Origin: Rhodobacter sp. SY28-1
GTDB lineage: Bacteria; Pseudomonadota; Alphaproteobacteria; Rhodobacterales; Rhodobacteraceae
Assembly: GCF_005222785.1 (NCBI RefSeq)
Contig: NZ_STGH01000001.1
Location: forward strand, 434,001 to 498,000
Direction of reading: 5' to 3'
Length of the DNA: 64,000 nt
Shown in pieces: positions 24,886 through 32,791 of the stretch (position 1 is its first letter; each line of letters starts with the position of its first letter). A program made the position numbers and the translations under genes. The notes beneath the pieces are model-generated. The model saw only the letters and a list, made by a program, of their open reading frames with translations. It did no database searches and was not told where the DNA came from.

Positions 24886-25511
24886 TCCTTCCGGGAGGCC
24901 AGCGCGTTGACGGCGGCCACGGTGATGGCCGACCCGCCGAGGCGACCCTTGACGATGACGGATGGCGCGGGCGGGGCCGCCATCAGCGCGTCCTTCGATT
25001 CAGCCGCGCCGACAAAGCCCACCGGGCAGCCGATGATCGCGGCGGGGCGCGGGCAGGCGGGGTCTTCCAGCATGTTGAGAAGGTGGAAAAGCGCCGTGGG
25101 AGCGTTGCCGATGGCGACGATGGATCCAGCGAGATGGGGGCGCCAGAGTTCCAGGGCGGCGGCGGAACGGGTGTTCTGCATCTCCTTGGCCAGCGCGGGG
25201 ACCTTGGGGTCGTGCAGGGTGCAGATGACCTCGTTGTTCTTGGGCAGCCGGGCGCGGGTGATGCCTTCGCTGACCATGCGCGCGTCGCACAGGATCGGCG
25301 CACCGTCTTCCAGCGCGGCGCGGGCGGCGATGGCCATGCCGGGGGTGAAGTGGATATGCGGGGCAAGCTCCACCATCCCGGCGGCGTGGATCATGCGGAC
25401 GGCGACGATCTCTTCCTCGGGCGTGAAGCGGGCGAGCTCGGCCTCTGCCCGGATCATGGCGAAGGATTGCAGGTAGATCGCGGCGCCGTCGGTTTCATAG
25501 GTGTGGGGCAT
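24882..25511 (-). CDS. cobH: Precorrin-8X methylmutase, CobH
   Basis: A 209-residue mutase that moves the C11 methyl to C12, giving hydrogenobyrinate. It has TDGAAIYLQSFAMIRAEAEL, VRMIHAAGMVELAPHIHF with the conserved catalytic His, GAPILCDARMVSEGITR, AIGNAPTALFHLLNML and IIGCPVGFVGAAESKDAL. It overlaps the end of cobG by 17 bases and cobI by 4. Confidence 0.95.
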   Translation of the reverse strand: MPHTYETDGAAIYLQSFAMIRAEAELARFTPEEEIVAVRMIHAAGMVELAPHIHFTPGMAIAARAALEDGAPILCDARMVSEGITRARLPKNNEVICTLHDPKVPALAKEMQNTRSAAALELWRPHLAGSIVAIGNAPTALFHLLNMLEDPACPRPAAIIGCPVGFVGAAESKDALMAAPPAPSVIVKGRLGGSAITVAAVNALASRKE

Positions 25512-26637
25512 TCGGGGCCTTCAGGTGGTCGAGGATCGCCTGCGGGGAAAGGTTCCGCTGGCTGGGCGTGTCATGGGCAGTGCCGTTGCGGATCAGGTCG
25601 TAGCCCTGGCCGGTGGCGGTGAGGGTTGTCTCGGCAGCGCTGGGATGAGCGCAGCCCTTTGCGCAGCCGGAGATGTGGAGGCTCTGCGCGGCCGCGAGGT
25701 GAGGGGCGAGCTTTCGGGCGAGGGTCCGCGTATCGCCCAGGGCCTGCGGGCAGCCGGGAGCCCCGGTGCAGGCGGTGATCCTGAGGATCGGGTCTGACGG
25801 GTCGGTGATGAGGCCGGGGATGGCCGGGAGTTCGGTCGCGCCGACAATCAGCAGCATGCGCCACGGGGTCGGGCGGATCTCGTGGCCGAGGGCGGCGAGG
25901 GCGTGCAGCGTTTCGGCCTGAATCTGGCCGAAGGCGAGGGCGACCAGGGCTCCGTCAGGATAAAGGCCGGGTGTCGGGGTCGGCAGCGGCTCGGCGGGGG
26001 CGAGGGTGCAGCCCGGTGGAACGGTGCCCTTGGCGATGAGGGCAGCCATGCGGCCCCGGCCGTTGGTGATGCCGCCGCTCTGGACGAACCAGTTGGCCAT
26101 CGCGATGGCGTCCTGGGCGAGGTCGGTGACGGATTGGCCAAGCGGGTGTCCCTCGGGGCGCAGGATCAGGCGGCCGTCCGGGCTGCGTTCGACGCGGATG
26201 TCGACGGAGGCTTGGGTCAGGACGGGGCGCGGGCCGGTGTCGAGAGCGAAGCCGAACTTGCCGGGGAGTTTGGGCATCCGGGTGAGGGCGGCGGTGAGGG
26301 TGGCGGCGAGTTGGGTTGTCTCGGCGTCGCGGAAGGGCGTGACGATGAGGTTGCGCAGGGATTCCGTTTCGATGTCGGGGTCGATGAGGTTTTGCGCGCG
26401 GAGGTCGTCGATGAGGCGGGGGTGCGAGACCTCGGTCACGCCGCGCAGTTGCAGGTTGGCGCGGGCGGAGAGGTCGATGATGCCGTTGCCGTGGGTTTTG
26501 GCGGCTTGCGCAATGGCTTGGGCCTGTTGTGGGGTCAGGCGGCCCAAGGGAGGGCGGATGCGCACGACGAGGCCGTCGCCTGATTGCATCGGGCGGAGGG
26601 CGCCGGGGCACCAGCCCTTGATCTCCCAGGCGGTCAT
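25495..26637 (-). CDS. cobG: Precorrin-3B synthase, CobG
   Basis: A 380-residue monooxygenase related to nitrite/sulfite reductases, which hydroxylates C20 and forms the lactone before ring contraction. Two ferredoxin-like half-domains begin at WCPGALRPMQSGDGLVVRIR. The Fe-S/siroheme-type cysteines are Cys290, Cys296, Cys325 and Cys329 (ACTGAPGCP and HISGCAKGCAHP). ATG 26637 starts the conserved region; a longer upstream frame is not supported. Its presence marks an O2-dependent B12 route. A 142-base gap separates it from cobN. Confidence 0.94.
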   Translation of the reverse strand: MTAWEIKGWCPGALRPMQSGDGLVVRIRPPLGRLTPQQAQAIAQAAKTHGNGIIDLSARANLQLRGVTEVSHPRLIDDLRAQNLIDPDIETESLRNLIVTPFRDAETTQLAATLTAALTRMPKLPGKFGFALDTGPRPVLTQASVDIRVERSPDGRLILRPEGHPLGQSVTDLAQDAIAMANWFVQSGGITNGRGRMAALIAKGTVPPGCTLAPAEPLPTPTPGLYPDGALVALAFGQIQAETLHALAALGHEIRPTPWRMLLIVGATELPAIPGLITDPSDPILRITACTGAPGCPQALGDTRTLARKLAPHLAAAQSLHISGCAKGCAHPSAAETTLTATGQGYDLIRNGTAHDTPSQRNLSPQAILDHLKAPNAPHL

Positions 26638-26705
26638 GCGGCTCGCCCCCGGCTTGGGTCGGTTCTCGAAATGAGCGCTGACGCGCAAGCCTTTTGTCTC
26701 GCCTC

Positions 26706-26772
26706 TGCGCGCGAAGGGCGCGCAACCGGCTCGGACGTGCCTCCGGCGGGGATATTTGGGAACAGGTGAAAG
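26706..26772. repeat. Hairpin plus GGGGATATTTG extragenic motif, copy 1
   Basis: TGCGCGC (26706-26712) pairs with GCGCGCA (26718-26724) around a 5-base loop. About 20 bases later comes CCTCCGGCGGGGATATTTG followed by GGAACAGGTGAAA. A similar hairpin plus GCGGGATATTTGTGGACAG is at 44408-44457. It lies in the cobN-cobG gap, antisense to the operon. Confidence 0.5.
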
Positions 26773-26779
26773 GGCTTGG

Positions 26780-29700
26780 TCATGCGGCACCGTCCAGCCT
26801 TGCGGCGATGGAGTTGCGGCGGGTCTGCCAGAGTCCTGCGTCATGGAGGCGGCGGAAGAGGTCTTCCATGGCTTGAAGGGCGGCGGGGTTTTCGCGGGCG
26901 AGGAAGTCGCGGACCTCGTCGCGGCCGAGGGTGGCGTCGTGGTAGAGATCGAAGAGATGCGGCGGGACGACCTGCGCGAGATGGGCGAAGGCGGCCATGT
27001 GGTCGAGCGTGGCGGCGATCTCGGCTCCGCCCCGGAAGCCGTGGTTCATCATGCCTTCGGCCCAGTGCGGGTTGGCAGCGCGGGCGCGGACGACGCGGGC
27101 GATCTCCTCGGTGAGGGTTCTTGCATGGGGTGTGTCGGGGCGGGTGGCGTCGAGGTGGTAGAGGGTGGGTTTGGCTCCGCCGAGCTTGGCGACGGCGGCG
27201 GCGAAACCTGCCTCATGCGCGGCGTAGTCGGCGGCGATGAGGACGTCTGTTTCGGGGAGGTCCTGGGCGTGGACGAAGCTATCCGCCGAGAGGACGCGGG
27301 CTTCGAGGGCGGCGCGAGCCTCGGTGGACTGTCCGTCGGAGCCGATGGCCCAGCTTGAGGCGTTGAGCCAGGCTTCGCCTGCCGCCTGGCGTGCTTCGTC
27401 GGTGAAGGTGTCGGCGGCGGTTCCCATGCCGAGGCCGTAAAGGCCGGGCTTGGGGCCGAAGACGCGGGCTTCGCGGGCCGTGTAGGGGTTGTCTTCGGGG
27501 GTTTCCTCGCGCTGGCTCAGGGCCTCGGCCCCGGCTTCGAAGAGTTGCGCCAGCGTCGGGAAGACGTCGCGGAAGAGGCCGGAGACGCGGAGGGTGACGT
27601 CGATCCTGGGGCGGCCAAGGATTGCGAGGGGGAGGATTTCGAAGCCGGAGACCCGTGCCGACCCTTCGTCCCATTTCGGTGCAAGGCCTGCCAGGTGGAG
27701 GGCCATGGCGAATTCCTCGCCCGCCGTGCGCATGGTGGCGCTGCCCCAGAGGTCGACGACAAGGCCGCGCGGGTAGTCGCCGTGGTCCTGCAGGTGGCGG
27801 CGGATCAGTTCCTCGGCGAGTTTGACGCCCTGGGCATGGGCGTTGCGCGAGGGGACCGCGCGGGGGTCGACGGAGAAGAGGTTGCGGCCCGTTGGCAGCA
27901 CGTCGCTGCGGCCCCGGTTCGGAGACCCTGCCGGGCCGGGAGGGACGCGGTGGCCGTTCAGGGCGGTAAGGAGGCCTTGGGTTTCACCTTGCCCATCGCC
28001 GAAGATGTGGAGGCCCTGGCCGAACTGGCTTTCCTTCAGGTCGCAGACGAAGCGGTCGATGCGGGTGATCGCCTCGGCGGGGGTGGCGTTGGCGGACAGG
28101 CCGAGGTCAGCGGCGACACCGGAGGCGGAGGCCTCATCGCGGATGGAAGCGATCAGACGGGTGCGGCGGGCGGGGTCCAAGCCGTCGGCGGTGGAGTATT
28201 CGTCGAGCAGGCGTTCGAGGCGCTGGAGTTCCGGGGGGACCACGCTTTGCGCCAACGGAGGGGGCAGGTGTCCGAGGGTCACGGCGCCAATGCGGCGCTT
28301 GGCCTGGGCGGCCTCGCCGGGGTCGTTGACGATGAAGGGGTAGATGACCGGGGTGGAGCCGATGAGCGCCTCGGGCCAGCAGGTGTCACTGAGGGCGACG
28401 GATTTGCCCGGAAGCCACTCCAAAGTGCCATGCGCGCCCATGTGGATCAGGGCGTGGAGGCCCTGCGACCGGAGCCAGAGGTAGAAGGCGACATAGGCGT
28501 GGCGCGGGGTGCGGGAGAGGTCGTGGTAGTCGTTGTCCCGCTGGGTGACTTCGCCGCGTTCGGGTTGGAGGGCGATGACGGTGTTCCCGCGACGGGTGGC
28601 GGGGAAGTGGAACTGGCCTTGGTGGACTGAGGGGTCGGAGGCGGGGTCGCCCCAGGCCTCGGTCGGGTCTTGGCGGAGGGGTTCCGGGAGGGTTGCGAGG
28701 GCGGCTTCGTAGGCTGAGAGGGGCCAGGTGAGAGTTTCGGTCAGCGCCTGCGGTAGGGGTTGGCCTGCGGTGACCCGGTAGCCCTCGGCGGCAAGGGTTT
28801 CGAGGAGGCGGTCGGTCGAGGCCAATGCGTCGAGGCCGACGGCGTGGGCCATCTGATGCGCGCGGCCGGGGTAGGTGGAGAGGATGATCGCCAGGTGACG
28901 CTCTGATGCGGGAGTGGTGGCGAGGCGGTGCCAGTGTTTTGCGCGGTCAACGACGGCCTGGATGCGTGCGGTGTCGGCGCGGTGCGCGAAGCGGGAGAAT
29001 TGCAGCTCGGGGTGGCGTTTGCCGGGGGACTTGTGGCTGACGATCCCGGCGAAGAGGCGGCCGTCGACTTCCGGCAGCACGACGTGCATGGCGAGGTCGG
29101 CGGGCGACAGGCCGCGGTCGGAGGTCTGCCAGTCGCGGCGGCGGGCGGTGGAAAGGGCGACCTGGAAGACGGGGCATCGGGCCGCGTCGAAGGGCGTCGC
29201 GCCGTCGTCCGCTTTGGCGGAGAAGGCGGTGGCGTTGAGGATCGCGACCGGGGGTGCCGCGGTCAGGTGGGTTGACAGCCAGTCGGCAACGCCGGGGGCC
29301 TTGAGGCTTGGGGCGAAGGCGCCGTAGGCCGCGAAGCCCTCGGCGCGGAGGGTTTGGATCAGCGCGTCCACGGGGCTCGTGTCGCCGGAAGTCAGGTAGC
29401 TGCGGTAGAAGGTGACGAGGACCGGGTTCGAGCCTGCGGGTGCAGGCGAGACGCCCTTTTCCGGATCGTAGAACCCCATCTGCGGCACGGTCTTTTCGCC
29501 CATCACCGGAGCGGCATAGATGCCTGCGGCCAAGGCGAGTTGAGCCAGAGCGGCATGGGCAGCGACGGCCCCGCCTTCGTCGCAGAGGGCCTGCAACCGG
29601 CGGAGGGTGGAGACGGGGAGGGTCGAGAGTTCGTCGAGCCGCGGATCGGGGCGGCCGTCGGCGGGGAGGATGGCGAGGGCCGTGCCGTTGCGGCGGGCGA

Positions 29701-30013
29701 GGTCCTGCAGGGTGGAGAGGCCGTAGGGCCAGTAGGCCTCGCCCCCGATCAGGCGGACCAGGATGGCCTTTGCGCCCGAAAGGGTGCGCTCGGCGTAGGT
29801 ATCGACAGAAATCGGGTGCTTCAGCGCGATGATGTTGGCGAGGCGGACGGTGGGTTGGAAACCCACCCTACGGGCGCGCTCATACCCCGCGGTGAAGGCC
29901 CCGAGGTCGCTGTCAGAAAAGCTGAGGACCACCAGGTCGGCCGGGTCCTGGCCGGGGTCGAAGGGGGTCTCGGTTTCCTCCAGCCCGTGGCTTTCGCGGA
30001 AGACGACGTGCAT
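26780..30013 (-). CDS. cobN: Cobaltochelatase large subunit, CobN
   Basis: A 1077-residue Mg-chelatase-H-like subunit. With CobS and CobT (not in this window) it inserts Co2+ into hydrogenobyrinic acid a,c-diamide using ATP. Family segments seen are RLIGGEAYWPYGLSTLQDLA, GFYDPEKGVSPAPAGSNPVL, QPERGEVTQRDNDYHDLSRT, HMGAHGTLEWLPGKSVALSD and WGSATMRTAGEEFAMALHL. GGGAGG ahead of ATG 30013 decides the start. Near residues 45-60 a repeat-like palindrome is embedded in the coding sequence (29849-29867). It follows cobW by 103 bases. Confidence 0.95.
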   Translation of the reverse strand: MHVVFRESHGLEETETPFDPGQDPADLVVLSFSDSDLGAFTAGYERARRVGFQPTVRLANIIALKHPISVDTYAERTLSGAKAILVRLIGGEAYWPYGLSTLQDLARRNGTALAILPADGRPDPRLDELSTLPVSTLRRLQALCDEGGAVAAHAALAQLALAAGIYAAPVMGEKTVPQMGFYDPEKGVSPAPAGSNPVLVTFYRSYLTSGDTSPVDALIQTLRAEGFAAYGAFAPSLKAPGVADWLSTHLTAAPPVAILNATAFSAKADDGATPFDAARCPVFQVALSTARRRDWQTSDRGLSPADLAMHVVLPEVDGRLFAGIVSHKSPGKRHPELQFSRFAHRADTARIQAVVDRAKHWHRLATTPASERHLAIILSTYPGRAHQMAHAVGLDALASTDRLLETLAAEGYRVTAGQPLPQALTETLTWPLSAYEAALATLPEPLRQDPTEAWGDPASDPSVHQGQFHFPATRRGNTVIALQPERGEVTQRDNDYHDLSRTPRHAYVAFYLWLRSQGLHALIHMGAHGTLEWLPGKSVALSDTCWPEALIGSTPVIYPFIVNDPGEAAQAKRRIGAVTLGHLPPPLAQSVVPPELQRLERLLDEYSTADGLDPARRTRLIASIRDEASASGVAADLGLSANATPAEAITRIDRFVCDLKESQFGQGLHIFGDGQGETQGLLTALNGHRVPPGPAGSPNRGRSDVLPTGRNLFSVDPRAVPSRNAHAQGVKLAEELIRRHLQDHGDYPRGLVVDLWGSATMRTAGEEFAMALHLAGLAPKWDEGSARVSGFEILPLAILGRPRIDVTLRVSGLFRDVFPTLAQLFEAGAEALSQREETPEDNPYTAREARVFGPKPGLYGLGMGTAADTFTDEARQAAGEAWLNASSWAIGSDGQSTEARAALEARVLSADSFVHAQDLPETDVLIAADYAAHEAGFAAAVAKLGGAKPTLYHLDATRPDTPHARTLTEEIARVVRARAANPHWAEGMMNHGFRGGAEIAATLDHMAAFAHLAQVVPPHLFDLYHDATLGRDEVRDFLARENPAALQAMEDLFRRLHDAGLWQTRRNSIAARLDGAA
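29849..29867. repeat. Palindrome GGTGGGTT-N3-AACCCACC inside cobN
   Basis: An 8-bp perfect inverted repeat with a 3-base loop. On the minus strand it reads as the familiar proteobacterial extragenic wording GTAGGGTGGGTTTCCAACCC, here translated in frame as RRVGFQPTVR within CobN. Confidence 0.6.
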
Positions 30014-30048
30014 CAGGTCCTCCCAGGGGAGGTGCCCCCCCACCCCAA

Positions 30049-30072
30049 CCCTCCCCCACGGTGGGGGGAGGG
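30049..30072. repeat. GC-rich inverted repeat between cobW and cobN
   Basis: CCCTCCCCCAC pairs with GTGGGGGGAGGG, with one extra G, in the 103-base cobW-cobN gap. No T-tract follows, so it looks like an extragenic palindrome or mRNA-processing structure rather than a strong terminator. It could set the level of cobN relative to cobW. Confidence 0.5.
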
Positions 30073-30116
30073 AGGCGCTTGGTGCCTGCGGGATGGGAAG
30101 GGACGGGTCACGGCTG

Positions 30117-31151
30117 TCAGGCCCCCAGGACCTTGCGGATGGCCGCCTCGTCGATGTCGTCGTGCTCGGCGATGACCACCAGCTGTGACTTGCGTGGCTC
30201 GGCCCCCCAGGGGCGGTCGTACTGCATACGGACGCGGGCGCCGACGGCCTGGACGAGGAGGCGCAGGGGTTTCCCGGCGACGGTGACGTGGCCCTTTACG
30301 CGGAGGATGTGCAGTTCTTCGGCCAGCCGGACAATGGCGGCGGACAGGGCCTCGGGGTCGGTCACCTCGGGCAGGTCGATGACGACGCTATCGAAGTCGT
30401 CATGCTCATGGTCGTCCTCGCCGTCGTGGTGCGAGGGGCGCGACGCGAGGTCGTCCTCGGCGGCGGCGTTGAGGCCAAGGATCACACGGGGGTCGATCAC
30501 GCCGTCGGTCATCGGCAGCATCGGGACCGGGCGGTTCATCTCGGCGGCGATGACCTCTTTCGCAGCGGCGAGGCCTGCATCCCCGGCGAGGTCGGCTTTG
30601 GACAGCAGGATCAGGTCAGCGCAAAGGATCTGGTCTTCGAAGACTTCCGACAGCGGGGTCTCGTGATCGAGAGAGTCATCGGCGGCGCGTTGGGCCTCGA
30701 CAGCCTCCACGTCGGGGGCGAAGCGGCCGGCGGCGACGGCTTCGGCGTCGGCCAGCGCGATGACGCCGTCGACGGTGATCTTCGACCGGATCGCGGGCCA
30801 GTCGAAGGCCTTGAGGAGGGGTTTCGGCAGGGCGAGGCCCGAGGTCTCGATCAGGATATGGTCGGGGCGCTGGGGCATGGCCATCAGCTGCTCGATCGTC
30901 GGGATGAAGTCGTCGGCGACGGTGCAGCAGATGCAGCCGTTGGCGAGTTCCACGATGTTCTCGACCGGGCAGTTTTCGTCCGCGCAGGATTTCAGGATGT
31001 CGCCGTCGACGCCCACGGTGCCGAACTCGTTCACGAGGATCGCAAGGCGCTTGCCCTGCGGGTTCTGCATCAGGTGGCGGATCAGCGTGGTTTTTCCCGC
31101 GCCAAGAAAGCCGGTGATCACGGTCACGGGGATTTTCGTCAGATCGGTCAT
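30117..31151 (-). CDS. cobW: CobW GTPase / metallochaperone
   Basis: A 344-residue G3E-family GTPase. The P-loop is GFLGAGKTT (14-22), the metal motif GCICC is at 72-76 (Cys73, Cys75, Cys76), and SKADLAGDAGLA is the base-recognition region. An acidic His-rich insert HHDGEDDHEHDD near residue 245 and the CobW C-terminal domain follow. CobW is thought to deliver Co2+ to CobN. The ATG overlaps the stop of the DUF1636 gene (ATGA), under riboswitch 2. Confidence 0.95.
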   Translation of the reverse strand: MTDLTKIPVTVITGFLGAGKTTLIRHLMQNPQGKRLAILVNEFGTVGVDGDILKSCADENCPVENIVELANGCICCTVADDFIPTIEQLMAMPQRPDHILIETSGLALPKPLLKAFDWPAIRSKITVDGVIALADAEAVAAGRFAPDVEAVEAQRAADDSLDHETPLSEVFEDQILCADLILLSKADLAGDAGLAAAKEVIAAEMNRPVPMLPMTDGVIDPRVILGLNAAAEDDLASRPSHHDGEDDHEHDDFDSVVIDLPEVTDPEALSAAIVRLAEELHILRVKGHVTVAGKPLRLLVQAVGARVRMQYDRPWGAEPRKSQLVVIAEHDDIDEAAIRKVLGA

Positions 31152-31519
31152 TCGGCGGCCTCTTGCAGGGGGTGGGGCGGGATGCGGGCGATGGATTGCT
31201 TGCGGAAGACGGTGGGGCGGTCGCGCCAGGGGACGATTCCGTCTGCGGTGGCCGCGTATTTCCCGGCGCCTTCGATGATTGCGGGGACGTCGTCAAGGGT
31301 AAGGCGGCCGTAGACGTAGGACCAGGCACCGGGTTTGGTGAGCGATACGGCGCAGCCGGTGTTGCAGGCAGACAGGCACTCCACCCCGACGATGCGGACG
31401 CCCTCGGGCGCAGGTTCGGCAAGCAGGGCGGCGTGCAACTGGGCACCGGGGGGCAGGTCGCCCTCAGGCACCGGGTTCCCGGCCTTGCAGGTGGTGCAGA
31501 CGAAAAGGGTCGTGCCCAT
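31148..31519 (-). CDS. DUF1636 ferredoxin-like protein
   Basis: A 123-residue thioredoxin-like [2Fe-2S] ferredoxin-type protein of the DUF1636 group. It has LFVCTTCKAGNP near the start and VGVECLSACNTGCAVSL around residues 44-60, so five cysteines are clustered as in that family. It is the first gene after riboswitch 2 and overlaps cobW, which implies a B12/cobalt role; its reaction is not known to me. ATG 31519 is chosen because the frame further upstream runs through the riboswitch. Confidence 0.82.
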   Translation of the reverse strand: MGTTLFVCTTCKAGNPVPEGDLPPGAQLHAALLAEPAPEGVRIVGVECLSACNTGCAVSLTKPGAWSYVYGRLTLDDVPAIIEGAGKYAATADGIVPWRDRPTVFRKQSIARIPPHPLQEAAE

Positions 31520-31604
31520 CGGTGCCTTCCAAAAGGCGAAAAGGGTGGGCCAGCGAGGGGCGGGGACACCGCCGATCACCGGTCGCGGAACACCCCGTCC
31601 GCCG

Positions 31605-31795
31605 GTTACCTTCCACGCTGGCAGGTCTCCCGGCTTGCGGATACGGGGTTTCCCCCACAGCCCCCGCCTTCCCGGCTGATCGCCAGTGGCCATGGGACCT
31701 CTCCGGTCACGGTCGCGGGGGCGGCTGCTGTGGGTCGCTTCCGACCTGTCGCATTCCCTCTTCGCCTGTCATAAACAGGAACCAGCGCCAGCCCA
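31605..31795 (-). ncRNA. Cobalamin (AdoCbl) riboswitch 2
   Basis: On the minus strand the order is: GAGGGAATGCGACAGGTC; CCACAGCAGCCGCCCCCGCG with ACCGTGACC; GGCCACTGG; AGCCGGGAAGGCGGGGGC; TCCGCAAG; and the B12 box AAGCCGGGAGACCTGC (31636-31621). About 85-100 bases later the DUF1636 gene starts. It should control DUF1636-cobW-cobN-cobG-cobH-cobI-cobJ. It occupies most of the 318-base gap to the divergent cobO. Confidence 0.95.
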
Positions 31796-31837
31796 CCTGA
31801 GCCATGGCACCCCCCCTTGTCAAGGACACGACCGACC

Positions 31838-32470
31838 ATGACCGATCCCGTTGCGACGCCCGAAGTGGATGACCTTGCCCGGCATGCCTCGAAGATGGCC
31901 AAGAAGAAGGCCGCGCGGGACAAGATCATGGCGGGGAAGGAGGGTGAGAAGGGGCTGATCATCGTCCACACGGGCGCGGGGAAGGGGAAGTCCTCCAGCG
32001 GCTTCGGGATGATCCTGCGCTGCGTGGCGCACGGGATGCCGTCGGCGGTGGTGCAGTTCATCAAGGGGGCCTGGGATACCGGCGAGCGGCGGTTGATTAC
32101 CTCGCATTTCAGCGACCTCTGCCAGTTCCATGCGATGGGCGAGGGGTTCACCTGGGAAACGCAGGACAAGACCCGCGACATCGCGGCGGCGAAGGCGGGG
32201 TGGGAGAAGGCGAAGGAGATTATTCGGAACCCGGAGGTCCGCATGGTGTTGTTGGATGAGATCAACATCGCGCTGCGGTATGACTACCTGGATATCGGCG
32301 AGGTGCTGGAGTTTCTGAAGACCGAGAAACCGCCCTTGACTCATGTGGTTCTGACGGGTCGGAATGCGAAGGAAGAGCTGATCGAGGCGGCCGATCTGGT
32401 GACCGAGATGACGCTGGTGAAGCATCCCTTCCGGTCCGGGATCAAGGCGCAGCCGGGGGTGGAGTTCTGA
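31838..32470 (+). CDS. cobO: Cob(I)yrinic acid a,c-diamide adenosyltransferase, CobO
   Basis: A 210-residue CobA/CobO-type ATP:corrinoid adenosyltransferase. The P-loop is HTGAGKGKSSSGFG (about 44-57). It continues with VQFIKGAWDTGERR, CQFHAMGEGFTWETQDKTRD, VLLDEINIALRYDYLD and HVVLTGRNAKEELIEAADLV. It forms the Co-C bond. It starts 42 bases from the 5' end of riboswitch 2, which points the other way; I see no riboswitch in front of cobO. Confidence 0.95.
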   Translation: MTDPVATPEVDDLARHASKMAKKKAARDKIMAGKEGEKGLIIVHTGAGKGKSSSGFGMILRCVAHGMPSAVVQFIKGAWDTGERRLITSHFSDLCQFHAMGEGFTWETQDKTRDIAAAKAGWEKAKEIIRNPEVRMVLLDEINIALRYDYLDIGEVLEFLKTEKPPLTHVVLTGRNAKEELIEAADLVTEMTLVKHPFRSGIKAQPGVEF

Positions 32471-32489
32471 TTTGTCCACGGTGGACAAA
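32471..32489. promoter_or_regulatory. Palindrome TTTGTCCAC-N-GTGGACAAA
   Basis: A perfect 9-bp inverted repeat with one central base lies immediately after the cobO stop and 75 bases before the small lipoprotein gene. No T-tract follows, so it looks more like an operator than a terminator. The binding protein is unknown. Confidence 0.45.
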
Positions 32490-32563
32490 CGCTGGGACCA
32501 TCTTGGAATCAAGGACTTGGTCGCGGACGTTAGGGAATTGGAAAGAATTTGGCAGGAGATGGA

Positions 32564-32710
32564 ATGATGCGGAAAACGGGTCTGGCACTGGTGCTTCTGA
32601 TGACGGGCCTCATGGCCTCGGGCTGTGCGCCGCTGGTTATCGGCGGGGCTGCGGCGGTGGTAGCCGATGAGGCGGTGGAGCAGGACAAGGGCGGCGACGG
32701 GCTGTTCTGA
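32564..32710 (+). CDS. Small lipoprotein (48 aa)
   Basis: A 48-residue open frame with AGGAGA about 5 bases ahead of its ATG. It has a lysine-containing n-region (MMRKTG), a hydrophobic stretch and the lipobox ASGC (Cys21), followed by a Gly/Ala/Val-rich segment and an acidic tail. It would be a very small lipoprotein with only about 28 residues after lipidation. No family is recognised. A GTCGGGG-CAGG-CCCCGAC hairpin follows the stop. Confidence 0.65.
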   Translation: MMRKTGLALVLLMTGLMASGCAPLVIGGAAAVVADEAVEQDKGGDGLF

Positions 32711-32715
32711 CCGAA

Positions 32716-32733
32716 GTCGGGGCAGGCCCCGAC
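32716..32733. terminator. Hairpin between convergent lipoprotein and AraC genes
   Basis: GTCGGGG pairs with CCCCGAC around CAGG, five bases after the lipoprotein stop. The gap faces the 3' end of the AraC gene, so it may work in both directions, though neither side has a long T-run. Confidence 0.55.
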
Positions 32734-32791
32734 CTACTTGGTTGGGCGTCGGTCTGAGGCCCGACCTTCGGACGGTGCGCTGTCGCGCAGC

